DNA from: Paenibacillus lautus NBRC 15380
Lineage (GTDB): Bacteria > Bacillota > Bacilli > Paenibacillales > Paenibacillaceae
Direction of reading: 5' to 3'
DNA: 64,000 bases
Assembly (NCBI RefSeq): GCF_004000945.1
Contig: NZ_BIMF01000002.1
Location: 248,001 to 312,000 of the forward strand
Of the stretch, positions 16,206 through 25,161 are shown one piece after another (position 1 is the first letter of the stretch; each line of letters starts with the position of its first letter). The notes beneath the pieces are model-generated. The model was not told the DNA's origin. It did not search any database and saw nothing but the letters and a program-made list of their open reading frames with translations. Position numbers and translations under genes: made by a program.

Positions 16206-17357
16206 TTATCTGGTGCCTATGCCCGATTCGGATAATCGGGTAGCTTTTACGATATAGGAAGCCAATCCTGGAATCATCCTGGCGATGCCTGGATAGAAGC
16301 GATTGGTTTTGGCGAAAGCGAGGTTCTGCATTCTCCTTGCCCTTCTGAGAAGCTCCGTAAACGTACGATTGGCTTCAAGTGTATATTGTTTTCGCCATTG
16401 AACGAAGTTTATTTCTCCCTTTAAATATTTGTCTGTCCAGCCAGAGCATAGCAATGATGATCGCAGAGCAACCGACATCCCGTCCCCGCACAGCGGCGGA
16501 AGCATCAGCATCGCATCGCCGATGTGCGGATATTCCGACCATGGATGCGGTGTATGGGATATACGAAGCGGAGCAATGGATACCTGGGTTCCCGAAACAG
16601 GCTCTCCTTCAGCCATCCGTTCGGCCAACCTTCTGTTCGTGCGTGAAGCGGCCCGGAGAATTTCAGGCACCGATTTGCCGCTGCCCTGCACGGAGTTCAA
16701 GGTCAGCAACGCGGCCACATTGACCGTTCCATTTTCAATCGGCGAAATCCCGACATAACCCCCATCGCAAAAATACAGTTCAACACGGGCCGGTATCGTA
16801 ATGCCGCTAAAATGCGATTTTACGCCGACATAGACGGTGTCATCCCGATATTCCTCGGCAGCGGCCACGCCACGCGGCCTTTTTGTACCATATGCACCAA
16901 TGACAACCCTTGCCTCATATCGAACGCGCTCGTTCCCTTGCCTCGCATCGACTTCATACCGATGATCACCCAGCTTCTGAATACCGGTCACGGTTGTTCC
17001 CGTGACAATTTCCGCACCCGCGTTCACTGCATTCTCATGAAGAAGGCGATCCAGCTCATAGCGGCTGATACCGGTTGCCTGTCCCGGTAACGGAGCGTTA
17101 ATCTCACCGCCGTGTGACATCACGATTTTGGCATGATCCATGGAACTAGGCTTAACCTCTTCACCCATTAGATGGACGCCTAGATAATCCAGCATCTCTT
17201 GGGTCTCTGGCGACATGAATTCACCACAGGTTTTATGGCGCGGAAATGATTGCCGATCCAGCAATATCGTACGATGCCCTTGCTTTGCAAGCTGTTGTGC
17301 ACAGCTGGTGCCGGCTACTCCCGCTCCGATGATAATGACATCTGCTTGCTTTGACAT
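16206..17357 (-). CDS. FAD-dependent monooxygenase/reductase of the geranylgeranyl-reductase type
   Basis: A 383-residue flavoprotein. GAGVAG near residues 12-17 begins the FAD fold; an LLDRQSFPRHKTCGE segment and the C-terminal GDAMLMLPPLCGDGMSVALRS mark the GGR/halogenase-like PHBH superfamily. No halogenase WxWxIP motif is seen. In this operon it probably hydroxylates or reduces the product of the polyketide synthase. SD AGGTGA is 6 nt before ATG. It lies 62 bases downstream of the methyltransferase and ends at a terminator, so it is the last gene of the cluster. Confidence 0.82.
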   Translation of the reverse strand: MSKQADVIIIGAGVAGTSCAQQLAKQGHRTILLDRQSFPRHKTCGEFMSPETQEMLDYLGVHLMGEEVKPSSMDHAKIVMSHGGEINAPLPGQATGISRYELDRLLHENAVNAGAEIVTGTTVTGIQKLGDHRYEVDARQGNERVRYEARVVIGAYGTKRPRGVAAAEEYRDDTVYVGVKSHFSGITIPARVELYFCDGGYVGISPIENGTVNVAALLTLNSVQGSGKSVPEILRAASRTNRRLAERMAEGEPVSGTQVSIAPLRISHTPHPWSEYPHIGDAMLMLPPLCGDGMSVALRSSLLCSGWTDKYLKGEINFVQWRKQYTLEANRTFTELLRRARRMQNLAFAKTNRFYPGIARMIPGLASYIVKATRLSESGIGTR

Positions 17358-17419
17358 ATATGATCACCTGCCTTTATAGCTTTAACTGAAGAACATTGGC
17401 TTCCGAAATGAGTAGATGA

Positions 17420-18142
17420 CTAGGGTGTCCGATGTTTCGGGATAACAACGGAATAACGGAATAGTGGCTTCCATTCATAGGTCATGGTGTCGTGATTAAG
17501 CTGCTTTTTCAACTCTCTCCAATCTCTCCCTTTAAATCCCTTTGCAACCGATAACGGACCATCATGGCGAATATAGCGATTGCGGGAAATGATGCGCGTC
17601 GTAATCCAGACAGCCGTGTAGGGTACCGGATGCCGATGAATATCATTGATCACGACCCCGTGAATAGAGGCTCGCAGCATATGTGTCACCATCTCCACCA
17701 GCTGATCGCCCTGGAAATGATGGATGAACTGGGAACCGGTCACGATATCAGCCGATGCACCGGGGACATCTTTAACGTCGGCGCGCCAAACTCGAACTCT
17801 CGGTTCGTTTTGAAACAGTCGTCTAGCCTCATCGCATGCTTCTTCCGTCATATCGACCAAGGTAATATTCAGCTTGATGCCCCTTTGATCCGACCATTGC
17901 AGCAGCTTCTGGTTCACATCGCCTGAACCGGCCCCTACGTCCATGATGCTAAGGGTGCTCGGGCTGCCCATCGATTTCCAAAGCTTCTCCACGCCGTTCA
18001 GGGTAGGTCCCGGCGCCGCGAAGATCCGATTCAGCCGCCTTAAGTGCTTCAGCGCTTCAATCAACTCTTCCCCTCCCATGGAGAAGTCATCCATCAGCTC
18101 ATCTTCCTGCGCCCGGATGGACAAGGTTCTAAAGAAGGACAT
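17420..18142 (-). CDS. Class I SAM-dependent methyltransferase
   Basis: A 240-residue cytosolic methyltransferase. Motif I is IMDVGAGSGDVN (about residues 65-76), motif II is LVDMTEEACDEA, and later blocks VRVWRADVKDVPG and ADIVTGSQFIHHF match the Rossmann fold. Start ATG 18142 follows AAGGAGC; a longer in-frame start lacks an SD. The gene overlaps the end of the polyketide synthase by 14 bases, so translation is coupled. It probably O- or C-methylates the polyketide; it is not a membrane ICMT-type enzyme such as the one commonly paired with Bacillus type III synthases. Confidence 0.85.
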   Translation of the reverse strand: MSFFRTLSIRAQEDELMDDFSMGGEELIEALKHLRRLNRIFAAPGPTLNGVEKLWKSMGSPSTLSIMDVGAGSGDVNQKLLQWSDQRGIKLNITLVDMTEEACDEARRLFQNEPRVRVWRADVKDVPGASADIVTGSQFIHHFQGDQLVEMVTHMLRASIHGVVINDIHRHPVPYTAVWITTRIISRNRYIRHDGPLSVAKGFKGRDWRELKKQLNHDTMTYEWKPLFRYSVVIPKHRTP

Positions 18143-19286
18143 GGTCCTGCTCCTTAACCGATGACGCATAAGCCTTCACGTAGGTAAAACGCATGAGCTC
18201 CGCTGTCAGACCTGGCCCGAAGGCCATAGCTACCCCTTCCGTGGAAGCTTTGTCCAGCTCTTGCATCTCCTTACGCATCGCACTCAGCACAAACATAATG
18301 GTCACGGAGGAGAGATTCCCTGCCGTTCTTAAGATGTCCCTGCTGTATTTGGTTTGTTCATCGGTCAAGCGCATGACTTCCTGCACGGAATCCACGATGC
18401 CCCGTCCGCCAGGATGGATGGCCCACAATTCCGGAACCTTATCGTCCTTCAGCAGAATACGCAGTTCTTCCTCCAGGTGAATACCGAGCAGCTTGGGAAT
18501 ACGCGGCGATAAAAAAAGATCAAAGCCTGTATTGCCTACCTCCCACGTCATATCCTCCGTTGAATCCGGAAGCAGGACCGAATAACCCGGGCCGAGCTCC
18601 AAATAATGCCGATAATTCGTTTCCGGAAGACCGATAACACAGGATGAGGCCCCATCCCCAAAAAACGAGGCTGCAAACAGCGCTTCCCTCTCCTTGACCG
18701 GCTGAAAATGAAGGGTACAAAGCTCCACGCACACAATCAAAACTTGCGATGCCGGCGCTCCCCTTACAACATCCCTTGCCATTTGAATCGCCTTAAGACC
18801 CGCAGCACATCCCTGAAATATCAACGGCAGACGATTGACCCGCGGAGAAAGCCCCAACTGACGGACCAGCAGTACATCCATACCCGGCTGGTATTGGCCC
18901 GTGCAGCTGACCGTAATGAGATGCGTGATTCGATTCGGTGACATACCGGCATCTTTCAACGCCTTCTCGGCTGCTGCTACGCCAAGCGGGAGGGCCTCCC
19001 GCTTGTATGTATCCATTCGTTCCTCGGTTGTCGGGATATCTGACTTGTCATGGGAAGGCAGATAGCGGCATTCTTCCAATGGACCAAGGTAGTTGGATTC
19101 GCAAGTATAACGAGTTTCGACACCGCAGGATCTAAATACTCTTCGAGCAAAGCGGGCCAGATCGGGTTGATCCTGCAGCGTAGAGGCAATTAAATCCGCA
19201 ATATCCGACTGTGCCACTGAATGTGCCGGCAATGCCGTACCCATCCCGAGAATCGCAGCATCGGACATACCGTTTGTATGTTTCAT
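18129..19286 (-). CDS. Type III polyketide synthase (chalcone/alkylpyrone synthase family)
   Basis: A 385-residue homodimeric condensing enzyme. The catalytic triad is visible: Cys160 in FQGCAAGLKA, His in AIHPGGRGIVDSV and Asn in TAGNLSSVT. Length and the GFGPG-like C-terminal AFGPGLTAELMRF agree with the family. Such enzymes extend acyl-CoA starters with malonyl-CoA and give alkylpyrones or alkylresorcinols. Start ATG 19286 follows AGGAGG by 5 nt. It is the first gene of a three-gene cluster with a methyltransferase and a flavoprotein. A TATAAT-like -10 lies at 19394-19399, but its -35 is poor. Confidence 0.93.
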   Translation of the reverse strand: MKHTNGMSDAAILGMGTALPAHSVAQSDIADLIASTLQDQPDLARFARRVFRSCGVETRYTCESNYLGPLEECRYLPSHDKSDIPTTEERMDTYKREALPLGVAAAEKALKDAGMSPNRITHLITVSCTGQYQPGMDVLLVRQLGLSPRVNRLPLIFQGCAAGLKAIQMARDVVRGAPASQVLIVCVELCTLHFQPVKEREALFAASFFGDGASSCVIGLPETNYRHYLELGPGYSVLLPDSTEDMTWEVGNTGFDLFLSPRIPKLLGIHLEEELRILLKDDKVPELWAIHPGGRGIVDSVQEVMRLTDEQTKYSRDILRTAGNLSSVTIMFVLSAMRKEMQELDKASTEGVAMAFGPGLTAELMRFTYVKAYASSVKEQDHVLL

Positions 19287-19393
19287 GCTAACCTCCTGTA
19301 TCGTCTTGGAATTATACTTGATTACCCTTCCCTGAGCATTTTGAATTCGTTCAAAGATATACACTTGAGATTAGGATATCCCGAGCATAGCAA

Positions 19394-19399
19394 ATTATA
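19394..19399 (-). promoter_or_regulatory. Possible -10 of the polyketide cluster
   Basis: TATAAT on the minus strand, 108 bases before the synthase start. No good -35 is at the right distance, so an activator or another sigma factor may be involved. Confidence 0.3.
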
Positions 19400-19441
19400 T
19401 CCAATTCAAACCAAACGCTTCATACGCATGTCCGCAATCGC

Positions 19442-19466
19442 AAAAAAAACCACGATTCCGTGGTTT
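19442..19466 (-). terminator. Terminator of the gene at 19491
   Basis: AAACCACG-ATTC-CGTGGTTT hairpin with a T run on the minus strand. Confidence 0.8.
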
Positions 19467-19490
19467 CCTGAGCTAATTATTAAGGTCTCG

Positions 19491-19904
19491 TCACGTAAAA
19501 GAAAACGCGGCTGCTTCCAGAGCGGACGTGTCCGCCAAGCCTACGGCCCCCGGCTCCAGCAAGTTAATCAATGTGCCTTGCGGAAAAAAGGCCTCGATGA
19601 AACCTTCCACTTTAGCGCCGACTGAAAATAAACGTTGGGTCCGATGCCAGTCCATCTGGCCAGCTTGCAGCTGTTCCATCCAAAGCTCTTCGAATGCCGC
19701 TTGACTGATCTCTGTATAATAGGGTTCCTCCGGATTAAGAGGGTGCTCCGCCAGCATGAAATGATAGGAATCATGCTTCCGGTTGGATGTAATGCAGCTG
19801 CCATCCTCATAAAGAACGATCTGCCTATAAGCCGTGCCGTTGTTGTCCATTTCAAAATACCAGGTTCCCATCCCCGGCTCCTGAATATCTTTTAGATATC
19901 TCAT
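19491..19904 (-). CDS. Uncharacterised soluble protein
   Basis: A 137-residue acidic protein I do not recognise. ATG 19904 has TAGGAG 9 nt upstream; a TTG at 19913 touches the SD and is less likely. The sequence has a beta-rich first half (GMGTWYFEMDNNGTAYRQI, LYEDGSCITSNRKHDSYHFM) and a helical, Trp/Glu-rich second half. No signal peptide, membrane segment or metal motif is seen. Codon use matches its neighbours and it has its own terminator, so it is very likely a real single gene. Function unknown. Confidence 0.7.
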   Translation of the reverse strand: MRYLKDIQEPGMGTWYFEMDNNGTAYRQIVLYEDGSCITSNRKHDSYHFMLAEHPLNPEEPYYTEISQAAFEELWMEQLQAGQMDWHRTQRLFSVGAKVEGFIEAFFPQGTLINLLEPGAVGLADTSALEAAAFSFT

Positions 19905-20080
19905 AATCGTCAACTCCTATCAGTTAAACCAAGCATTCAAAAAAATCGGTCAAATTCCGGCCGATCTATTTGTTCCTCTATCAAGCACTAGGTTTATTTT
20001 ACCCTACCCAGCCACTTGGTGTTGTGCCTTAGAGCCTTGCATTGAGAGGTGTCTATTCCTTGTCGTTAAAATACAAAAAC

Positions 20081-20109
20081 AAGCCCGATTGCAGCTGCAA
20101 TCAGGCTTG
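20081..20109 (-). terminator. Terminator of the ABC importer/oxidoreductase operon
   Basis: AAGCC(T)GATTGCAG/CTGCAATC(G)GGCTT long hairpin followed by TGTTTTTG on the minus strand. Confidence 0.75.
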
Positions 20110-20120
20110 CGTTCTATACA

Positions 20121-21407
20121 TTATTTCCCGGGCATCGTGCTTACTTGCGTGCTGAACTGCTGCTCAAATTCCTTTATCGAGATGACATTTCCATCTACTC
20201 TCGACTGCTCAGCGGCAAACGCCATGAGATGACTTTGAACGGAACGGCTAGCCGAAGTAAGTCCTTGATGGTTTCCCCCTGTCTGCACCAGCCTCAGGAA
20301 ATCCTTGATCAGACCCATATCACCGCCGCCGTGCCCGACATGCCCGCCCCTATCCTCAAATGTTATCCGCTCGATCTTGCCGCTGCCGAAATGAATGATC
20401 TCAATTTCGTTCTTCTCCATCGCTCCGCGGATTTCACCACGGGTTCCCATCAGCTTGATCGTGCGGCTGACATCTCGCGTAAACGCACTCATCGTAAATG
20501 CCGCCGTCACGGTATTGGCAAATTCCAGATTAACGACCTGATGGTCCACCACGTCATTATCGCAATGGTATACGCAGCGGCCATATGGTCCCTCCAGCAA
20601 CGCCTTATAACGGGCATCATAACTCATATCATCACTGATCGCCGACGTTGGCCAATTCGTATCCTCTGTCAAATATAGATCAGGCGCATAATAGAGGCAC
20701 TGGTCCGAGACCGGGCATCCGTCCAAACACCGTTTGGGTGCACCTTCCGGTGCTTGCGCAGCCGTAAAATGGCTCAACGAGCCGAAAGAGGATACCCGAA
20801 GGCAATCGGAATCGGCAAGCCAGAGCAAAATGTCGAGATCATGACAGGACTTGGCGAGAATCATCGGACTGGAATCCTCCTTACGACGCCAATTTCCACG
20901 CACAAAACTGTGCGCCTGATGCCAATAGCCCACATTCTCGTTATGCTGGATCGACATCAATTGGCCAATGGTCTCACGCTCCAACAGTTCCTTTAAAGTC
21001 GTGAAAAACGGCGTATACCGCAGCACGTGACAAATGGAAAACACCAGGCCGGCCTGCGAAGCCATCTCGCCCATCCGGATGCACTCTTCGGGATCCGGTG
21101 ACATCGGCTTCTCCAGCAGCACATGGTAACCGGCCTCAAGCGCCCGGATTGTCGGCTCGAAATGCTGCTTATCCTGGGTGCATATCAATACCGCGTCCGC
21201 GAGTTTGGGCCCTGCAAAGAAATCATCCCAATTCTCGAAGCACGCCGCGTCTTCAAGACCATGCCTAGCTTGAAACTGTTCCCTCCGCTGCCGATTCGGT
21301 TCCGCAACGGCAACCACCTCCAGCTCATGGGGATGCAGCAGGGCATATTCCATATAATTGATGCCTCGCAGTCCTGCTCCGATGAGGGCAACCTTAACCT
21401 TATTCAT
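20121..21407 (-). CDS. Gfo/Idh/MocA family oxidoreductase with a cysteine cluster
   Basis: A 428-residue NAD(P)-dependent sugar or inositol dehydrogenase-like enzyme. The Rossmann motif GAGLRG is at about residues 10-15, the family motif EKP appears in LLEKPMSPDPEE, and the catalytic-region helix has CHDLDILLWLAD. An insertion of about 30 residues carries Cys in the pattern C-x3-C-x4-C (CLDGCPVSDQC), a possible metal site. ATG 21407 is 9 nt after AAGGAG. It is the last gene of the sugar-importer operon, so it probably oxidises or epimerises the imported sugar. Confidence 0.85.
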   Translation of the reverse strand: MNKVKVALIGAGLRGINYMEYALLHPHELEVVAVAEPNRQRREQFQARHGLEDAACFENWDDFFAGPKLADAVLICTQDKQHFEPTIRALEAGYHVLLEKPMSPDPEECIRMGEMASQAGLVFSICHVLRYTPFFTTLKELLERETIGQLMSIQHNENVGYWHQAHSFVRGNWRRKEDSSPMILAKSCHDLDILLWLADSDCLRVSSFGSLSHFTAAQAPEGAPKRCLDGCPVSDQCLYYAPDLYLTEDTNWPTSAISDDMSYDARYKALLEGPYGRCVYHCDNDVVDHQVVNLEFANTVTAAFTMSAFTRDVSRTIKLMGTRGEIRGAMEKNEIEIIHFGSGKIERITFEDRGGHVGHGGGDMGLIKDFLRLVQTGGNHQGLTSASRSVQSHLMAFAAEQSRVDGNVISIKEFEQQFSTQVSTMPGK

Positions 21408-21435
21408 CCGTTTCTTCTCCTTTTTATGCAAGCAC

Positions 21436-22323
21436 TTATTCTTTGACGCTTCCGACCGTCATTCCTTTGACGAAATACTTCTGCAGGAACGGATACACAA
21501 CCATGATCGGCAGCGCTCCCATGAATATTTGGGCAGTCCGGAGCGTTTTCTCGCTCAAATTCTCCATTGCTTTGATCTGTTCGATCGAAATCGAGGTCAT
21601 TTGGGAATTGATTGACATAATGAGTGTAGACAAATAGGTTTGCAGCGGATATTTATCCGGTGAATTCAAGTACAGAATGCCGTCGAACCAAGCATTCCAG
21701 TGTCCCACGATGGTAAACAGGCCGATAGTCGCAATGGACGGCAGCGAAACCGGCAGGTAGATACGCCATAATATTCTCCAGTGTCCGGCACCGTCAATCG
21801 TTGCCGCCTCCTCCAGCTCCTTCGGAATCGTTCGGAAGAAGTTCAGCATCAGGACCATGTTCCATACATTGAGTGCCCCAGGCAGAATCAGAGCCCAAAC
21901 GGAGTCAATCAAGCCGGTATTCTTCACGATCATGTAAGTGGGAATCAAACCCCCGCCGAAAAACATCGTAATGGCAAAAAACCACACGTACGGTGTTCGA
22001 AACTTAAATTGATGATTGGATTTCGATAAGGGATACGCGGTGATGAATACCAAAAACATATTCACTGCCGTCCCTAGCACGACCCGCGTTAGCGAAACTC
22101 GAAATGATCGAAAAAACTCGACCTTTTCGCCCAAGTACCGATAAGCATCCAGGTTAAAGCCGACAGGCCAGAGCCTCACTTCCCCCGCCATCGCCGCTGT
22201 ATTCGAGCTTAACGAAATCGAGAGCAAATGAATGAACGGAATGATACCGAGCAAGGTGATTGCGGTTAGAACCAGCGTATTCACGATTACAAACAGCCTT
22301 CTGCTGATCGTTGGTTTGTGCAT
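21436..22323 (-). CDS. Carbohydrate ABC transporter permease (LplC/MsmG type)
   Basis: A 295-residue CUT1 inner-membrane subunit with six hydrophobic segments. The EAA loop that contacts the ATPase is EAATIDGAGHWRILWRIYLP. The C-terminus KGMTVGSVKE is typical of LplC-like permeases. SD GGAGG is about 7 nt before ATG. It pairs with the permease upstream (20 bases away) and the lipoprotein binding protein. No ATPase gene is in the operon; such importers normally use a shared MsmX-type ATPase. Confidence 0.92.
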   Translation of the reverse strand: MHKPTISRRLFVIVNTLVLTAITLLGIIPFIHLLSISLSSNTAAMAGEVRLWPVGFNLDAYRYLGEKVEFFRSFRVSLTRVVLGTAVNMFLVFITAYPLSKSNHQFKFRTPYVWFFAITMFFGGGLIPTYMIVKNTGLIDSVWALILPGALNVWNMVLMLNFFRTIPKELEEAATIDGAGHWRILWRIYLPVSLPSIATIGLFTIVGHWNAWFDGILYLNSPDKYPLQTYLSTLIMSINSQMTSISIEQIKAMENLSEKTLRTAQIFMGALPIMVVYPFLQKYFVKGMTVGSVKE

Positions 22324-22343
22324 TTTCCTACCTCCACTCCAGC

Positions 22344-23234
22344 CTAAAAGATCCGATAATTGTTATATTTATAAGCTGCATAGTACGTCACAGCCACGAG
22401 AGCCAGCGAGATGACCGATTTAAAGAAGCCGACTGCGGCGGCAGGTCCGAATTGCTGACTGAACATTCCAAGCCTATAAACGAAGGTATCGATAATATCC
22501 GCTCCTTCATAAACCGTCGGGTTGTACATGATCAGAATTTGCTCGAAACCGGCGTTGAGAATTCCGCCAAGACTTAATACACCCAGCAGGATGAGAATCG
22601 GTGCCATGCCTGGGAGCGTGATATGAATCATCTGCTTCCATCTTCCCGCTCCGTCTACTTCAGCAGCTTCATACAGCGTGGCATGGATTCCTGTTATGGC
22701 AGCGAGCATAACAATCATGTTATAGCCCATCCCTTTCCATACGTCCGAACCGATGATGATCCCACGGAACCAGTGGTTATCCAGCATAAACATGATTGGT
22801 TCCATATCCAGTGCGCCCACCAAGCCGTTCACTGGACCATTCAAGGAGAACAATTCAATGATGACGCCGCCAAGCACCGTCCAGGACAGAAAGAACGGCA
22901 GGAAAATGGCGGATTGGATAAAACGCGAGAACCATCTTCGGGTGACTTCATTGAGAAGCAGTGCCAGGATCAGAGGCACCAGTAAAAACAAAATCATTTT
23001 AAATACGGAAATGACAATGGTGTTCCACAATACCTGCTTGAAATCGGGCAGTTCAAATACATAGCGAAAATTATCAAAGCCAACGAATTCCGAGTGAAAG
23101 AACCCGGCTAGCGGCTCAAATTGTTGAAAAGCCATGACAAGACCGGCCATAGGTCCATAAGCATAAATCAAAGTGACGATAACTCCAGGCAGCAACATCA
23201 AATGCAGCAGATATTCTTTTTTTAGCGTTCTCAC
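22344..23234 (-). CDS. Carbohydrate ABC transporter permease (LplB/UgpA type)
   Basis: A 296-residue CUT1 permease starting at GTG 23234, 7 nt after GGGGAGG. It has six hydrophobic segments and the EAA loop EAAEVDGAGRWKQMIHITLP. LplB-type features include the early YAYGPMAGLVMAFQQF stretch and the C-terminal KYNNYRIF. It forms the heterodimeric pore with the LplC-type protein encoded next. Confidence 0.92.
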   Translation of the reverse strand: MRTLKKEYLLHLMLLPGVIVTLIYAYGPMAGLVMAFQQFEPLAGFFHSEFVGFDNFRYVFELPDFKQVLWNTIVISVFKMILFLLVPLILALLLNEVTRRWFSRFIQSAIFLPFFLSWTVLGGVIIELFSLNGPVNGLVGALDMEPIMFMLDNHWFRGIIIGSDVWKGMGYNMIVMLAAITGIHATLYEAAEVDGAGRWKQMIHITLPGMAPILILLGVLSLGGILNAGFEQILIMYNPTVYEGADIIDTFVYRLGMFSQQFGPAAAVGFFKSVISLALVAVTYYAAYKYNNYRIF

Positions 23235-23316
23235 AGATGAACCTCCCCGTCCATTTAAAACGGGAGGAATTTGCCAACTTCATCAAGGCTCATCCTCCCG
23301 CTCTATCATTCAAAGA

Positions 23317-25041
23317 TTATTTGGCACTCTGCTGGCCGTACCAATCGTTGACCTCTTGCGTAATCTGATCGCCGCCAAGCGACTTCCAGCTCTGAACGAA
23401 TTTATCGAATTCATCCAGCGAAGCCCCCATGACAATCTTGGTGAAGGTTTCCTGCATCAGTTTATCAAGCTGGGATCCCTTCTCCACCTGCGTTGCCGTG
23501 GGAAGGCCGTAGAATTCATTGTTCACGTAAGCCTGATTCTCTTTGATTTGCCGCGTCATTCCCCAGCCGCCGTCTTTCGCCGCCCGACTGAAATACTGAC
23601 CCCAATTCACGCCTTTCGAGGCATCTGCGGTATTACCTGCAAGGTAATCCTTTGTTGCTTTGAAGACGTCCGCCACATTTTTGTAGTTCTCGTCATCCAG
23701 CGTAATTTCCGATTGGTTCGCGTCTAGCGCTTTGTTAACCTCCGTATAGATCGTATCGATTTGGGCCGGATTATAAATCCGCGGATTGAACCAATTGTAT
23801 ACATATCCTTTTTCCGCTTTATTCTGATCCATGTACTTCTTGTTGCCCATCTCGATGTAGAAGTTGATCATCTTAATGGCGGCTTCCGGATTCTTCATTT
23901 TTTTGTTCACGACCACGAGCTTATTGCTGCGAATCTTGGGTACCATCGACTTCCCGGGTCCATCCAGTCCAGGAATCTGAAGGGCAATCCATTCTGCCTT
24001 AGGATCTTTGTCGACATTGAGATTCAATGGCCAGTTCGGATACCACCATTCGCCGTAGGAAATACCAACCTTGCCTGCGGTAATATCTTCAACGGACTTG
24101 TTCTCGTCCTTCAAGGCAAATTCTTTATCCAGAATCCCCTCCTTGTACCAGGACTGCAGCTTGCCTAGCGCGGTCTTTACTTCCGGTTGAATGAGTCCAG
24201 GTATAAGCTTGCCGCTGTCGTCCTTGATCCAGGCAGACTGGTTGTCCCCGATGGACGGATAAGCACCAAACCCATTGAAGAAGCCCCTCAGGTCAAAGCC
24301 CCAGAAGAACAGATTCTTCTGCATCGCGATACCGTATGTGTCACTTTTACCGTTTTGGTCCGGATCCTGCTGCACAAAGGCCTTTGCAACCTGTTCCAGC
24401 TCATCCATGGTTTGCGGCGGCTGCAAATTCAGGTTGTCGAGCCAGTCCTTGCGGATCCAGAGCAGTTGGGTCGACAGGAACGGATCCTCAAATCCGGGAA
24501 TCGCAAGCAGCTTTCCTTCCGACGTAAACGTCTTCATCGCAAAGCCGCCGTCAGACTCCATGTATTTTTTCAGTGCCGGCGAAGCGTAGTCGTTGTAAGC
24601 TTGGGTTAGATCGGCAAGCATACCCTGCTTCTTCAGCTTCTCGAAGTTCTTCTGGTCCAGTTCCATAATATCCGGCAGGTCCGCCGAAGCCATGGCTAAT
24701 GAAAACTTCTGTTCGAACTGGCTGGAAGGCACCGTCCATTTGTACTGAACCTCAATGTTCAGCATGTCTTTGAGATCTTTGAAGTAAGCATTCTGTTCAG
24801 GTGTAATCCCTTGAGGCGTCCGCGGGTCTTCCGGCGGATTGTAGCCGAGCACTTGCGTGACCGTTACCGTTTCAGGATATTTGCCGAGAGGGTCGGGCGG
24901 TGCAGTATTGGTTTTTGCATCCTCGGTAGTGGTTTTGGCCGGCGTCCCCTCAGATTCTTTTACCTGATTCGAACATGCAGCCATTACCGAAAGCGTCATC
25001 GTGCTAATCAACATCATCTTCGCTAGCTTGATCCATCTCAT
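23317..25041 (-). CDS. Extracellular sugar-binding lipoprotein of the ABC importer (LplA type)
   Basis: A 574-residue substrate-binding protein. The lipobox is VMAAC with Cys23, so it is anchored in the outer leaflet of the membrane. A Thr/Lys-rich linker precedes the two-lobed binding domain. The length of 550-580 is typical of LplA-like proteins, which bind oligosaccharides. SD GGGGGAAAG precedes ATG 25041. It is the first gene of the operon, with a promoter overlapped by a cre-like site, and lies just downstream of the kinase/regulator pair that probably induces it. Confidence 0.92.
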   Translation of the reverse strand: MRWIKLAKMMLISTMTLSVMAACSNQVKESEGTPAKTTTEDAKTNTAPPDPLGKYPETVTVTQVLGYNPPEDPRTPQGITPEQNAYFKDLKDMLNIEVQYKWTVPSSQFEQKFSLAMASADLPDIMELDQKNFEKLKKQGMLADLTQAYNDYASPALKKYMESDGGFAMKTFTSEGKLLAIPGFEDPFLSTQLLWIRKDWLDNLNLQPPQTMDELEQVAKAFVQQDPDQNGKSDTYGIAMQKNLFFWGFDLRGFFNGFGAYPSIGDNQSAWIKDDSGKLIPGLIQPEVKTALGKLQSWYKEGILDKEFALKDENKSVEDITAGKVGISYGEWWYPNWPLNLNVDKDPKAEWIALQIPGLDGPGKSMVPKIRSNKLVVVNKKMKNPEAAIKMINFYIEMGNKKYMDQNKAEKGYVYNWFNPRIYNPAQIDTIYTEVNKALDANQSEITLDDENYKNVADVFKATKDYLAGNTADASKGVNWGQYFSRAAKDGGWGMTRQIKENQAYVNNEFYGLPTATQVEKGSQLDKLMQETFTKIVMGASLDEFDKFVQSWKSLGGDQITQEVNDWYGQQSAK

Positions 25042-25096
25042 GATTGCTTTCCCCCTTTATCTGACGTAATCTGGATATCTGTGTTGCTTAGGTATC

Positions 25097-25126
25097 ATTA
25101 TAGTTTTTAATGGAAAGCGCTATCAA
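25097..25126 (-). promoter_or_regulatory. Promoter of the first ABC importer operon
   Basis: TTGATA (25121-25126), 18 bases, TATAAT (25097-25102) on the minus strand, 55 bases before the binding-protein gene. Confidence 0.65.
25112..25125. promoter_or_regulatory. cre-like CcpA site
   Basis: GGAAAGCGCTATCA differs from the strong cre form TGAAAGCGCTTTCA at position 1 and at one tolerated A/T position. It overlaps the -35 and spacer of the importer promoter, the usual place for catabolite repression. Confidence 0.55.
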
Positions 25127-25161
25127 TTTTAAGATTTTTACTTCACTTTCACTTTTTTTAC

